Origin: Amphritea japonica ATCC BAA-1530
GTDB taxonomy: Bacteria > Pseudomonadota > Gammaproteobacteria > Pseudomonadales > Balneatricaceae
Assembly (NCBI RefSeq): GCF_016592435.1
Contig: NZ_AP014545.1
Location: 1,454,693 to 1,518,692 of the forward strand
Length of the DNA: 64,000 nucleotides
Direction of reading: 5' to 3'
In this document: one piece after another, positions 35,918 through 44,913 of the stretch
Layout of the letters: every line of letters starts with the position of its first letter
How positions within the stretch are numbered: the stretch's first letter is position 1
Translations under genes and position numbers: made by a program
Notes under the pieces: model-generated
What the model saw: the letters and a program-made list of their open reading frames with translations, nothing else
What the model was told of the DNA's origin: nothing
Databases searched by the model: none

Positions 35918-35941
35918 CTTCGGCGGAGAGATCCGCCGAAG
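35918..35941. repeat. Ten-base-pair GC-rich hairpin between convergent nahK and the response-regulator gene
   Basis: CTTCGGCGGA and its reverse complement TCCGCCGAAG flank a GAGA tetraloop. No proper T-run follows on either strand. It may be a bidirectional terminator aided by processing, or a stand-alone repeat; no second copy was seen in the window. Confidence 0.5.
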
Positions 35942-35997
35942 TTGTCGTGATGAGCTGTCATGAGGCTAAGTGTTGCATGAGAGTTTTCTATCAGGAC

Positions 35998-36666
35998 TTA
36001 GCGCTTGAGGTAGTGGTTGAAATCCACATTGCCGGCCGTCAGTACTGCTTGAATACGGTTGTGTACGCCAAGCTTGCGCAGGATGGCGCTAACATGAGCC
36101 TTAACGGTGGTTTCTGCGATATTGAGGTTATAGGCGATCTGTTTATTGGATTCTCCTTCAGACATTCGCTCGAGTACCAATAACTGTCTGCGGGTGAGGG
36201 AGGAAAGCATCTCGGGAGGGATTTTACTTTCATCGTGACGGCGGTGCATGCCGTCAGAGGGCTTTTCTGAGCGAATGATATCGGAAGGCAGGTATACATT
36301 GCCGTCAAGAATCTGTTGCAGTGCTTCTGTCATCTGCTCTCGGGGAGATGATTTTGTGATAAACCCGACAGCGCCGTAGGTAATTGCTTGTAATACGATC
36401 TGTTTGTCCTGTTCTGCTGAGACAATAACAACCGGAATAGTAGGAGAGTCATTGCGAAGACTCATCAAGCCATTAAGGCCATTCATGCCAGGCATATTCA
36501 GGTCCAGTAGAATCAGATCGAGATCGTCTTCTTCCTGGGCGATGATCAAAGCGCTATCCAGATCTTCGGTCTCAAGTGTCTCGCAACCGGGAAAACCATT
36601 TGCGATGACGCTGCTGATCGCTTCGCGAAACAATGGATGGTCGTCTGCAATTAAAATTTTATACAC
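35998..36666 (-). CDS. LuxR-family response regulator of the AgmR/ErbR/PedR1 type
   Basis: Two-domain NarL/FixJ-type regulator of 222 residues. The receiver (residues 1-120) has the phosphoacceptor in [13 protein letters not shown], with SAEQDKQIV and [10 protein letters not shown]. The C-terminal GerE helix-turn-helix reads [52 protein letters not shown]. It resembles AgmR/ErbR/PedR1, which activates quinoprotein alcohol dehydrogenase genes in Pseudomonas. That a regulator of this type sits beside the PQQ genes supports it as the master activator of this island, possibly through the AGTAC-N4-GTACT sites. Confidence 0.9.
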   Translation of the reverse strand: MYKILIADDHPLFREAISSVIANGFPGCETLETEDLDSALIIAQEEDDLDLILLDLNMPGMNGLNGLMSLRNDSPTIPVVIVSAEQDKQIVLQAITYGAVGFITKSSPREQMTEALQQILDGNVYLPSDIIRSEKPSDGMHRRHDESKIPPEMLSSLTRRQLLVLERMSEGESNKQIAYNLNIAETTVKAHVSAILRKLGVHNRIQAVLTAGNVDFNHYLKR

Positions 36667-36764
36667 TTTGATCTCCCGCTGGACGTCTGCGTTACTGGCA
36701 GTTTATCGTCCGTTATAATTATTCTGTAATGGGACTGGGTAGTTACCACAGTTTATAACGTTTT

Positions 36765-37367
36765 TTACTTATTCGCCTGAAATAGCTCCGGACTCAATGT
36801 CGTTTCTGGTAGGTCAGCTTCCTGCCAGCCATCGATTCCCTCTTTATACCAATATAGTTCTGTATAGCCCCAGCTGTATGCGCGTTTTACTGCATTCCAG
36901 GACATCCAGCAATCAGCGGTACAGTACAGGACTATAGCGAGATTCTTTCTACCACCGGTTCCCTGATAGAGGTTATCTCGAAAATAATCCATCCAGGCTT
37001 GCTCCGGTTCTCCCTGACCTACATTGGGAAGCCAGCGACTGCCTGGGATGCCCGGTTGAGGCTGTTGCTGTAGAAAAACTCCCTGACGCCATTGCAAAGG
37101 TTGTACATTTATCAGTAGCGGTGGTGTTTCAGAGCTGATTTTAGCGTTCAGCTCCGCGGTAGTAATTAACTGTCCGCCCTCTGCATGATCCGGTGTGGGG
37201 CTACGATATCGGGTTATCCGGTATCCATCAAAGTTAAACAGGAAAGGATCATCCTGATAATTACTCAGCCAATGCTGATCTGCCTTATCAGGTGAGCCCG
37301 GTGTATTTAAGCTGATAAGCAGCAACATCAGTACAATGAATAACTTAGATTTCCTCCTCCTTTTCAC
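36765..37367 (-). CDS. PQQ-dependent catabolism-associated CxxCW protein
   Basis: Secreted rhodanese-like protein of 200 residues found with quinoprotein dehydrogenases. A signal peptide (KRRRKSKLFIVLMLLLISLNTPG) is followed by a rhodanese-type fold with the defining motif CTADCW near residue 150, next to NAVKRAYSWGYTELYWYKEGIDGWQEA. Its role is unknown; two cysteines could form a redox pair in the periplasm. The start is GTG with AGGTGG upstream. The perfect palindrome at 37433 lies 66 bases before the start. Confidence 0.88.
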   Translation of the reverse strand: MKRRRKSKLFIVLMLLLISLNTPGSPDKADQHWLSNYQDDPFLFNFDGYRITRYRSPTPDHAEGGQLITTAELNAKISSETPPLLINVQPLQWRQGVFLQQQPQPGIPGSRWLPNVGQGEPEQAWMDYFRDNLYQGTGGRKNLAIVLYCTADCWMSWNAVKRAYSWGYTELYWYKEGIDGWQEADLPETTLSPELFQANK

Positions 37368-37432
37368 TTAAACCACCTCTGAGTCTATTACACCTATAGA
37401 ACCGGTAAATGGATATTCTACTATGAGCCTGA

Positions 37433-37458
37433 AAAACCAGTACTTAAGTACTGGTTTT
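37433..37458. promoter_or_regulatory. Perfect 26-bp palindrome, candidate operator of the PQQ island
   Basis: The half AAAACCAGTACTT is followed exactly by its reverse complement. Core AGTAC-TTAA-GTACT. It lies between the divergent CxxCW gene (66 bases upstream of the start) and the GGDEF gene (154 bases). No T-run in the minus direction fits a terminator well. The same core recurs at 43520 and 52646, and weakly at 32001. Confidence 0.65.
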
Positions 37459-37611
37459 GTGAGAAGTTAATAATTACTATGCGCTGCATATATGGGCTTT
37501 TTATGTATTGATATATGTCAATTTATCGCAAGATTTTTGGGTGTATACTGCTTGCGTCGATATATGTGAGCTTTTTAACCTTTTAAGTCGTAAAAAAACT
37601 GGATTTCATAA

Positions 37612-39738
37612 ATGTTGCAAAAGGTTGATTCGACTCGGCTGCCCACTCAGCTTTTGTGGGGGATCTCTTTCATTGTCATTTTGCTTCTGTTTACGCAGAG
37701 CGTCTATTTTTACATCAATACTAAAGCTAACCACCAGCAACAGCTAGATTCACTTCGTGAAACACTTATCGAGCGTCAGCGTAGCCGACTTGCTACGGAA
37801 TTGCATGATGCTGAGCAAGTGGTCGATCGAATGTTTGCTGAAGCAGCTGTTTTGCTGAAGCAGCAATCTCGTCTGCACACTCGCCATGCTTTGGCGCTAA
37901 TGAATTCTCTCTATCAGCGTTATCACCTTCAGCTCAGTGAAAAAGAGATGAAACAGATGTTGATTGAGGCGTTAAGGGGGCTTCGTTTCTTCGATGGGCG
38001 GGGTTACTTCTTTATCGATCAGATGGATGGCGTCGCTGTTTTATTGCCTATAGCACCTCATGTAGAAGGAGAGTCTCTTCTCGATAATCAGGACGATACT
38101 GGCCACTTTATTATGCGAGGGCTTATCGATGCAGTATCAAATGAGCAACGTGCGGGGTATTCCTATTATCGTTGGTATGCCCCTGAGAATGATCGACAGA
38201 TGAAACAAAAGATCGCCTATGTGGAGGTGTTTGAACCCTATAACTGGATTGTGGGTACCGGAGATTATATTCATCAGGTTGAAAAGGATCTCATTCCCAA
38301 GGTCTTCGACTATATAAGAAATATCCGTTTTGGTGAAACCGGTTATGTCGCAGTTCAGGCAAGGGAGGGCACCTTGTTAGTCAGTAATGTGACACCTGAG
38401 AAAGAAGGGCTTAATTTTCTTACTGATTCTAATCGCGTGCATAGGAGCGCAGCAGATAAAGTGACGAAAACTGCCCTCAACGGTGGCGGTTATGTCTTAT
38501 ATGAATGGTTCCGGTCTGGCAGTGATAAAACTAGTCAGAAACTATCTTTGGTAGGCCCGGTAAATGATCGAAATTGGATTTTAATAGCCGGAATTTTTCA
38601 GGATGAGTTAAATCAGTTGATAGCTAAGCAGAGAGACCGTCTCAATACTGAGCTCAGACAGAGCAGTGTGAACATGGTTATTGTACTGACCCTTATAGGC
38701 TTGTTCGCTATCGTTATCACGCAGTCTTATAGTCGTTGGCTAAAAAGACGCTTTCATCGGTATCAGGATAATATTGATAAACAGCAGACAATGCTTCATC
38801 AGACGGCCGAGTCCCTGAAACTCAGTGGCCTTATTGTAGAGTCAGCCTACGAAGGAATTGCGGTTTGTGATCCGCAGAACAGAATTCTAAAAGTTAACAG
38901 TGCTTTTACTCGCATAACCGGGTACGAGGAAGCTGAGATTGTTGGTAATACCCCAGCACTACTTGGGTCAGGAAGGCACGACAAAGGTTTCTATCTACAG
39001 ATGTGGAAGAGGCTGAATGCCCAGGGCTTTTGGCGAGGGGAGATCTGGAATAAACGTAAGAATGGTGAGATATATCCTCAAATTTTATCGATCACAGCAT
39101 ACAAGGATCTTACGGGTAAAGTTCAAAATTATATTGCGATATTTAATGATATTACCCAACGGGTAGAGGTCGAACAGCAACTCAGATCTATGGCTGAAAC
39201 AGACCCACTGACGGGGCTGGGAAATCGACGTACACTGATGGCATGCCTAGATCGTGATTTGGCGGCTGCGGATCGATATGGCGCGCCTGATACGGCGTTG
39301 CTATTTGTCGATCTTGATCACTTTAAAGCGGTTAATGATACCTACGGCCATGATATTGGCGATGCTGTATTGATTGAAGTGGCAAACTGTCTTAAACGTT
39401 GCTTGCGTGACTCGGATCTGGCATGCCGGATCGGTGGCGATGAATTTGTTGCTGTTGTGCAGCTGCAGGCAAAAGAGGATCTGGAGCAGCTAGAGGCTCT
39501 CAGTAGTCGTTTATTGAACGAATTGGTGAAACCTGTTCTGTTATCCGGTGTTGAAATAGAGCTTAGTTGCAGTGTTGGTGTGTCGATACGTGATGGTGTT
39601 GGCGATGATGGCATAAGTCTGATGAAGCGTGCTGATCAGGCGCTTTACGAAGCGAAGCGCCGGGGTCGTGGCAGAGTCGTGTTTTATTCTGAAGAAGTTA
39701 GCGTTTCCCCATCCCCTGCTGAGGCTGAAAACCTCTGA
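37612..39738 (+). CDS. Cache-PAS-GGDEF diguanylate cyclase
   Basis: Inner-membrane sensor of 708 residues predicted to make c-di-GMP. TM near 14-34, then a double-Cache-type periplasmic sensor (GLRFFDGRGYFFIDQ, YNWIVGTGDYI, IRFGETGYVAV), second TM near 346-366, PAS at about 400-510 and GGDEF at about 525-690. The active site is RIGGDEF with the inhibitory RDSD four residues earlier, so an intact cyclase with product inhibition. Cache domains of this type bind small carboxylates or alcohols in other proteins. Its 3' end overlaps the convergent ABC permease gene by 41 bases. Confidence 0.9.
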   Translation: MLQKVDSTRLPTQLLWGISFIVILLLFTQSVYFYINTKANHQQQLDSLRETLIERQRSRLATELHDAEQVVDRMFAEAAVLLKQQSRLHTRHALALMNSLYQRYHLQLSEKEMKQMLIEALRGLRFFDGRGYFFIDQMDGVAVLLPIAPHVEGESLLDNQDDTGHFIMRGLIDAVSNEQRAGYSYYRWYAPENDRQMKQKIAYVEVFEPYNWIVGTGDYIHQVEKDLIPKVFDYIRNIRFGETGYVAVQAREGTLLVSNVTPEKEGLNFLTDSNRVHRSAADKVTKTALNGGGYVLYEWFRSGSDKTSQKLSLVGPVNDRNWILIAGIFQDELNQLIAKQRDRLNTELRQSSVNMVIVLTLIGLFAIVITQSYSRWLKRRFHRYQDNIDKQQTMLHQTAESLKLSGLIVESAYEGIAVCDPQNRILKVNSAFTRITGYEEAEIVGNTPALLGSGRHDKGFYLQMWKRLNAQGFWRGEIWNKRKNGEIYPQILSITAYKDLTGKVQNYIAIFNDITQRVEVEQQLRSMAETDPLTGLGNRRTLMACLDRDLAAADRYGAPDTALLFVDLDHFKAVNDTYGHDIGDAVLIEVANCLKRCLRDSDLACRIGGDEFVAVVQLQAKEDLEQLEALSSRLLNELVKPVLLSGVEIELSCSVGVSIRDGVGDDGISLMKRADQALYEAKRRGRGRVVFYSEEVSVSPSPAEAENL

Positions 39739-40489
39739 CGGCCAGTATTGAGGCTACCACTGTCACTAAAGTAACAATAATTAACGCTTCGCTGTTTCCC
39801 TGTTGATATAAGGCAAACCGAATGAACTCTACGCCGTGACTAAAGGGGTTCCAGGCGCATACCCAATACAACCATTCGCTGGCTTCACGCATTTTCCATA
39901 AAGGATAGAGGGCAGAAGAGAGAAAGAACATCGGGAAAATCACGAAGTTCATGACACCGGCGAAATTTTCTAGCTGTTTGATCCTGGCTGAGATAAACAG
40001 CCCGATTGCGCTCAGCATCATTGCCACCAGGAGAAAAGCGGGTAGCGCTGTGAGATAACCCCATAGCGGAGCTTCGACCCCCCAGAACCAGGCTATAAGC
40101 AGGAAACCATAGACCTGCAGTAACGAAATGAGTGATGTGGACATGAGCTTTGATAGCAGCAAAAAGGGTCTGGGAAGAGGGCTGACTAAGAGTACCCTCA
40201 TGCTACCCATCTCCCGGTCATAGACCATCGAAAGAGAGCTTTGCATGCCATTAAACAAGATGATCATGGCGCATAGCCCTGGCACGATATACACCTCGTA
40301 GGTGATATAGGTTTCATAGGGTTCGATAATAGCGATGCCCAGTGCTGCCCTGAAACCTGATGCAAATACTACCAGCCATAACAGAGGCCTCACCAGGGCG
40401 CTGAAAAAGCGCGAGCGCTGTTGTACGAAGCGTAAAAGCTCTCGCTGTAGCAAGCCGTTAAAACAGACCAGGCCATCTTTGAGGGTCAC
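39698..40489 (-). CDS. PQQ-associated ABC-2 permease (PedC-like)
   Basis: Membrane subunit of the PQQ-associated ABC system, 263 residues with six hydrophobic helices and the ABC-2 shape: SRFFSALVRPLLWLVVF, MIILFNGMQSSLSMVYDREMGSMRVLLVSPLPRPFLLL, and FPMFFLSSALYPLWKM. The permease family found with quinoprotein alcohol dehydrogenases (PedC) has these motifs. The start is GTG overlapping the ATPase stop (GTGA, four bases). What it moves is unknown. The 3' end overlaps the GGDEF gene on the other strand. Confidence 0.86.
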   Translation of the reverse strand: MTLKDGLVCFNGLLQRELLRFVQQRSRFFSALVRPLLWLVVFASGFRAALGIAIIEPYETYITYEVYIVPGLCAMIILFNGMQSSLSMVYDREMGSMRVLLVSPLPRPFLLLSKLMSTSLISLLQVYGFLLIAWFWGVEAPLWGYLTALPAFLLVAMMLSAIGLFISARIKQLENFAGVMNFVIFPMFFLSSALYPLWKMREASEWLYWVCAWNPFSHGVEFIRFALYQQGNSEALIIVTLVTVVASILAVRGFQPQQGMGKR

Positions 40490-41226
40490 GGTTGTTCTCC
40501 TGTATCTTTTTGGCCGGTAAGTGTCTGAAACAGATCGCTTAGATTGGCGATATTATGTTGCATGCACAGTTGGCTGACGCTGTCGCTGGCCAGAATTTTT
40601 CCCTGATGCAGGATAGTGACCGGATCATCTTCTTCTACTTCCTCAATCAGGTGTGTCGCCCACAATACGGTTAGTTGCTCCTGTTGACACAGTTGTCGAA
40701 TATGGTGGTTGAGTGATGTTCGGGTAGAGGGGTCAAGGCCCACGCTGGGTTCGTCTAATAGTAAAATAGTGGGCTGGTGCAGTAGTGCCCGAGCTATTTC
40801 TACCCGGCGTCGGTGCCCACCGTTGAGGCTGCGTACTTTGTCATGTAAACGTTCACTGAGCCCAAAGCGTTCCAGTTCTGTCGTAATTCTGGGGGTAGCC
40901 AGGCGTTTGGGAATGCCATGAAGTGCTGCGTGGTAGTAGAGATTCTGCGCAACAGTCAGATCCAGATCCAGAGTGCTTTGCTGAAAGACAACACCGAGCT
41001 TACGCATCACTTCTGCCGGATGCTGAGCAATACTACGCCCGGCAATAATGATCTCTCCAGATTGCAGGGCATAGAGGCGAGTGAGTAATGCATAGAGGGT
41101 GCTTTTACCGGCGCCGTTCGGCCCCAGCAGTGCATTAAAACATCCTTCTTGCAGCGTTAAGTTGATTCCCTTCAATGCTGTTCGGGAGCCGTAGCTGAAA
41201 CTGAGGTTATGGATCTCAATGCTCAT
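40486..41226 (-). CDS. PQQ-associated ABC transporter ATPase
   Basis: Nucleotide-binding subunit of 246 residues. Walker A LLGPNGAGKSTLYALL at about 33-48, Q-loop GVVFQQSTLDLDLTV, signature SLNGGHRRRVEIARAL (NGGH instead of SGGQ), Walker B TILLLDEPSVGLDP and switch ATHLIEEVEEDD. The altered signature is common in ABC-2-type systems of this cluster family. Lies 14 bases after the beta-propeller gene and overlaps the permease gene. Confidence 0.88.
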   Translation of the reverse strand: MSIEIHNLSFSYGSRTALKGINLTLQEGCFNALLGPNGAGKSTLYALLTRLYALQSGEIIIAGRSIAQHPAEVMRKLGVVFQQSTLDLDLTVAQNLYYHAALHGIPKRLATPRITTELERFGLSERLHDKVRSLNGGHRRRVEIARALLHQPTILLLDEPSVGLDPSTRTSLNHHIRQLCQQEQLTVLWATHLIEEVEEDDPVTILHQGKILASDSVSQLCMQHNIANLSDLFQTLTGQKDTGEQP

Positions 41227-41240
41227 GATTATTTAACAGA

Positions 41241-42224
41241 TCAGGGCTTGATCCTGACTCCCCACGGGTAGCGGCCAACTTTTATCGATTTTATCACCTT
41301 CATTTTTTCTACATCGATCACGGATACATCACCGCTGATGCCGTTGGTAGTGAGCAGGCGAGTCTGATCGGAATTGAAATCCATATGCCATACCCGACGA
41401 CCTACCAGCAGGTAATCCAGTACTTCGTAGGTTTTAGCGTCCACCAGAGCGATATGGTTTGCTGGCCCAAGTGCGACAAAAGCATATTTACCATCATCAG
41501 TGAGCCTTACGCCCACCGGCTGTACTTTATCGGGATGAATACCCCTTATCTTGAAATTGAGTTTATGAGTGATTTTGCGGCTGGCGACATCAATGATAGA
41601 GACGGTGCCGCCTATCTCTGAAGAGGCCCATACGATGCTACCATCTTTATTAAACTCGACGTGACGGGGGCGCTGATCAACCAGTGTATTATCAATCAGT
41701 TGATTAGTTTCGGTGTCTATCCAATGAACCATGTTAGTTGTTTCACTGGTACTCAGCGCCCATTTACCATCCGGACTAACGGCCATGCCTTCGGGTTCTA
41801 CGCCGACATCAATCTGAGCTAAGACTTCCTGGGTTTGGGTATCAACAACGGTGACCAAAGCATCATCTTCATTGGCGATGTAAAGACGACGATCATCGGG
41901 ATGCAAAGCGAACTGCTCCGGATCTTCGCCAGAGGGTAGCTGGGCAATAATGCTGTGATCGCTGAGATCCATAACCTGGACGGTGTCGGAATCGCTGGCG
42001 CAGATATACAGCTTAGTGCGGTCATGACTAAAAATGATTCCCCGGGGCCGTTCACCGACATCGATAGTCTCCGTAACCTCGAGCGTATCCATATCGATAA
42101 TAGACAACGTATCATCTTTCTCATTGGAGACATAAGCGGTTTCAGCTATAGCTATGGAGCTAAGTAACGCTCCACTTAGCATAGAGATCACCAGGATGTT
42201 TTGGGGAAATCTTAAGGTCTTCAT
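41241..42224 (-). CDS. PQQ-associated YVTN beta-propeller protein
   Basis: Periplasmic beta-propeller protein. Start placed at 42224 (MKTLRFPQNILVISMLSGALLSSIAIA, cut after AIA) with AGGA upstream; the in-frame start at 42275 would add 17 residues before the signal peptide. About 327 residues made of repeats such as AYVSNEKDDTLSIIDMDTLEV, IYVASSDS-like and GISGDVSVIDVEKMKVI with YVTN-type spacing, giving probably seven blades. Function unknown; the family is defined by linkage to PQQ alcohol oxidation. It follows the binding protein by 11 bases. Confidence 0.87.
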   Translation of the reverse strand: MKTLRFPQNILVISMLSGALLSSIAIAETAYVSNEKDDTLSIIDMDTLEVTETIDVGERPRGIIFSHDRTKLYICASDSDTVQVMDLSDHSIIAQLPSGEDPEQFALHPDDRRLYIANEDDALVTVVDTQTQEVLAQIDVGVEPEGMAVSPDGKWALSTSETTNMVHWIDTETNQLIDNTLVDQRPRHVEFNKDGSIVWASSEIGGTVSIIDVASRKITHKLNFKIRGIHPDKVQPVGVRLTDDGKYAFVALGPANHIALVDAKTYEVLDYLLVGRRVWHMDFNSDQTRLLTTNGISGDVSVIDVEKMKVIKSIKVGRYPWGVRIKP

Positions 42225-42235
42225 AAAAACAGATC

Positions 42236-43429
42236 CTATTGTTGTTTTATTGCTGTATTGAATGACACAGTGCAACGGGATTCAGGCTTATCAATGCCCA
42301 GAGTATCCAAATCTGTGACCGGGTGTAGAAAGCCCTCTAAAGGAGGTTGTGAAACCAGAGACCGGGGTTGCACCAGCGGAATAGGCTGGCGTAACTGGCC
42401 GCTCCAGTTGCGGTAGTTTAGTTTACGCCCCTTAAAGGCGGCTAACTGAAACTGATCCGAATTGATAAAGCTAAAGAGTGTGGCCGGGTCTGATGAACGG
42501 GTTTGAGTCACCGCTTCACCTATCGTTCTTACCGCGGCCCAGGCAGCGTAATCTTTACTATTCATCCAGCGTTGAAACTCTTTGTCGAAACGGCTCTGAA
42601 GCTGTGCGGCTCCCCATTGTTCAATGACCCGATGCCAGGCAACCGGCGTTAGACCCTGAGTCCCCGCAACTGGCCTTGGATACCAGGTGTTGTACATAAC
42701 GTATTCACCGAAGTCTCCACGTTCATCGGCGACAACAACAAGGTCATATTCATCGGTTTGAGTAAAGAGCGGGAGTTCGCGTTGGGCAGTGCGACGCAGA
42801 TCAGTATCAAAACTCCAGGTTTTCTCAGCGACAATCTTTACGCCAAAACGTTTTGCGCTGCGCTTGAGTGAGTCGGCGTAGGCGATATCTTCTGGTTGAG
42901 AGCCTTTGATTAGTAGCCAGCGTTGTAGTCGTCTTGCCGTACTCCATTGTCCCAGTGCATCGGTTAACATTGCCCGGCTGGGGAGGGTGTGCAGTGTATT
43001 GGATAAACAAGTCTCTGTTCTTAGTTCATTGGCGTAACTGCCTGCATTAAAAATGATGGCGCCATAGGCAGTAGCGATATTCGTGACGGCCAGGAGTTCA
43101 TTTTTAGGAAGGTCTGTTATCAGTAGTCGAATTCCGTCGTCCAGCCACTGAGTAACGATACTGCTAACCTGTTCGGGCGTTTCGGCGAGTGCAGATGCCA
43201 GCGAGTAATGCTGTTTAAGAAAGCGTCCCGTAGTGTTGTTGTCATTTAATCCCAGTTGAGCGCCGTTGAGCCCTCTGCCTTGAGGCTCAGGGAGTAAATT
43301 TGACAGAACTGGTCCACGATCAGGGTGATAAGCCAGAAAGCCTATTCGTGTTTCTTGCTCTTCTGCAATCGCAATTATGCTGAGTAGTTGAAAGCTCAGG
43401 ATCAAGATAAAAGATTTCAATATGTGCAT
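42236..43429 (-). CDS. PQQ-associated ABC substrate-binding protein
   Basis: Periplasmic binding protein of the branched-chain-amino-acid type fold, first gene of the minus-strand ABC operon. Start at 43429 gives 397 residues with a signal peptide MHILKSFILILSFQLLSIIAIAEEQ; the in-frame start 90 bases upstream has none. TRIGFLAYHPDRGPVL, ARGLNGAQLGLND and GDFGEYVMYNTWYPRPVAGTQGLTPVAWHR are typical of the PQQ-linked binding family. Ligand unknown. The candidate operator at 43520 lies 91 bases upstream. Confidence 0.87.
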   Translation of the reverse strand: MHILKSFILILSFQLLSIIAIAEEQETRIGFLAYHPDRGPVLSNLLPEPQGRGLNGAQLGLNDNNTTGRFLKQHYSLASALAETPEQVSSIVTQWLDDGIRLLITDLPKNELLAVTNIATAYGAIIFNAGSYANELRTETCLSNTLHTLPSRAMLTDALGQWSTARRLQRWLLIKGSQPEDIAYADSLKRSAKRFGVKIVAEKTWSFDTDLRRTAQRELPLFTQTDEYDLVVVADERGDFGEYVMYNTWYPRPVAGTQGLTPVAWHRVIEQWGAAQLQSRFDKEFQRWMNSKDYAAWAAVRTIGEAVTQTRSSDPATLFSFINSDQFQLAAFKGRKLNYRNWSGQLRQPIPLVQPRSLVSQPPLEGFLHPVTDLDTLGIDKPESRCTVSFNTAIKQQ

Positions 43430-43519
43430 ATAAGCTCGCTGATCATTATTCACTACAGAGTAGTCTTTCAGAATAGGGTGTACAGAAGAGGTATTAAATA
43501 TGCGGAAAGTACCGATCAA

Positions 43520-43537
43520 TTAGTTCTGAAGTACTAT
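43520..43537. promoter_or_regulatory. Candidate operator between the ABC operon and the cupredoxin-like gene
   Basis: TTAGTTCTGAAGTACTAT matches the 37433 core at 12 of 18 positions and the 52646 site at 12 of 18. It is 63 bases before the 43600 gene and 91 before the divergent ABC operon. Confidence 0.5.
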
Positions 43538-43599
43538 TTTTTAAAAACAGCAAGGGCTTAGCATTAACTGAAAGAAATAATAATTCAGAGGCAAAAGTT

Positions 43600-44040
43600 A
43601 TGGCTAGTCTGTTTTCTAGTAGTGTAGCAGCAACAATTATTACCCTGGGAATGACCCTGAGTGGGGCGGTAATGGCGAAAGGAGATCTGACTCGTAAACC
43701 TCAGGCCCTGCCTGATCTGGTGATGGGTAGCGAAGAGAGTGATTATAGTTTTTCACAGAAAACCTATGAACTGGAAACCGGTCAGGCCTACAAGCTGGAA
43801 ATCGTTTCAAGCGGGCAAAAAGAGTATGCCTTGCAAGCGCCAGCTTTTTTTACCTCCATTTTTCTGCGAAAAGTAGAAGCCGGGGGAATGGAGATTAAAG
43901 CGGTTGGTCTGACTGAGTTAGAGTTTGAAGATGAAGGCAGTGCTGAAATTTATTTTGTTCCTGTTAAGCCCGGAACCTACGAATTCTATGCGAACGGATT
44001 GCAGAACAAGGGCATGGTTGGGACCTTTGTTGTTAAGTAG
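43600..44040 (+). CDS. Cupredoxin-like periplasmic protein without copper ligands
   Basis: Small exported protein of 146 residues; signal peptide at 1-26 ends VMA-KGD. The C-terminal PGTYEFYANGLQNKGMVGTFVVK follows the cupredoxin pattern PGxYxFxCxxxxHxxMxGxxxV, but the cysteine and histidine ligands are replaced (FYANG; LQNKGM). The whole protein has no Cys or His, so classical copper binding is impossible. It may be a structural or assembly partner of the alcohol-oxidation system. A GAGG ribosome site supports the ATG. It sits between the PQQ ABC operon and a Sel1 gene. Confidence 0.75.
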   Translation: MASLFSSSVAATIITLGMTLSGAVMAKGDLTRKPQALPDLVMGSEESDYSFSQKTYELETGQAYKLEIVSSGQKEYALQAPAFFTSIFLRKVEAGGMEIKAVGLTELEFEDEGSAEIYFVPVKPGTYEFYANGLQNKGMVGTFVVK

Positions 44041-44091
44041 CTGGTTTATCGGGATGTGTAACGGTTAAGCAACCACTTAAGAGGGCGCTTG

Positions 44092-44913
44092 ATGAGAAAA
44101 GTACCAGTTTCATTGTTGCTTACGGCGCTCCTGTCTGTCCTGGCGGTAAACAGTTTTGCTGATTCAGATAGCAAACTGTCAGATGAATTTATCGATGCTC
44201 AACCTCGTATACAGCTCTACATGGCTTACGCCGAATTTAAGATGGGCAATCATCAACTGGCTCAACAGATGTGGCTCAGTATTGGTGGGTCAGGTAGAGC
44301 TGAAGCGTTGTTTAATCTTGCTAACATGTATGCGCAGGGTGTCGGGGTTAAGCAAAATCTGAAGCAGGCAGTAAGCTTATACCGAGAATCAGCTGAGGCG
44401 GGCAGTCGATCGTCAGCGTATCAGCTAGGTATTATTTACTTGAATAGTTCCGGTTTTCAAAATGAAGAACGGGCTCGTTACTGGCTTACAGTCGCTGCGC
44501 TGGATGGCGATAATGATGCTGCAAATCTTCTGGCAGGATTAGTGAATAATGATTCTTCAGATCCGATGTCCGAAGTACAGGCTTTGCTGATTAACGGAGA
44601 AACATCGCTGGCATTAGATAAGCTGCAAACACTGGCCGAAGCGAGGCCTGCGAATATTCGGGCGATCACTCGACTGGCCTGGCTTTATGAGAGTGGTTTG
44701 GCGGTTGAGCGAGATCTTGCCCGGGCCGCAGAGCTCTTCATGCAGGCTGCAGAAGCGGGCGATGCAGAAGCGCAATATGCCATCTCTGTGATGTACCAAA
44801 CCGGCGTGGGCAAACCACAAAACGGCCAACAAGCTCTCTATTGGCTGGAACGATCAGCTGCTCAAGGTTTTCAGACCGCTATGAATAAACTTACGGATAA
44901 AACAGCCAAATAA
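44092..44913 (+). CDS. Exported Sel1-repeat (TPR-like) protein
   Basis: Periplasmic repeat protein of 273 residues. Signal peptide to about residue 21 (VPVSLLLTALLSVLAVNSFADSD), then Sel1-type helical repeats: EALFNLANMYAQGVGVKQNLKQAVSLY, SSAYQLGIIYL, TRLAWLYESGLAVERDLARAAELFMQAAEAG and YAISVMYQTGVGKPQNGQQALYWLE. Such proteins act as scaffolds. It is 51 bases downstream of the cupredoxin-like gene in the same direction. ATG at 44092 is preferred over TTG one codon earlier. Confidence 0.87.
   Translation: MRKVPVSLLLTALLSVLAVNSFADSDSKLSDEFIDAQPRIQLYMAYAEFKMGNHQLAQQMWLSIGGSGRAEALFNLANMYAQGVGVKQNLKQAVSLYRESAEAGSRSSAYQLGIIYLNSSGFQNEERARYWLTVAALDGDNDAANLLAGLVNNDSSDPMSEVQALLINGETSLALDKLQTLAEARPANIRAITRLAWLYESGLAVERDLARAAELFMQAAEAGDAEAQYAISVMYQTGVGKPQNGQQALYWLERSAAQGFQTAMNKLTDKTAK

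Noticed and set aside
42225..42275. Upstream start for the beta-propeller protein overlapping the binding-protein gene
   Set aside because: The N-terminal extension would precede the signal peptide, and the ATG at 42224 has a good ribosome site.
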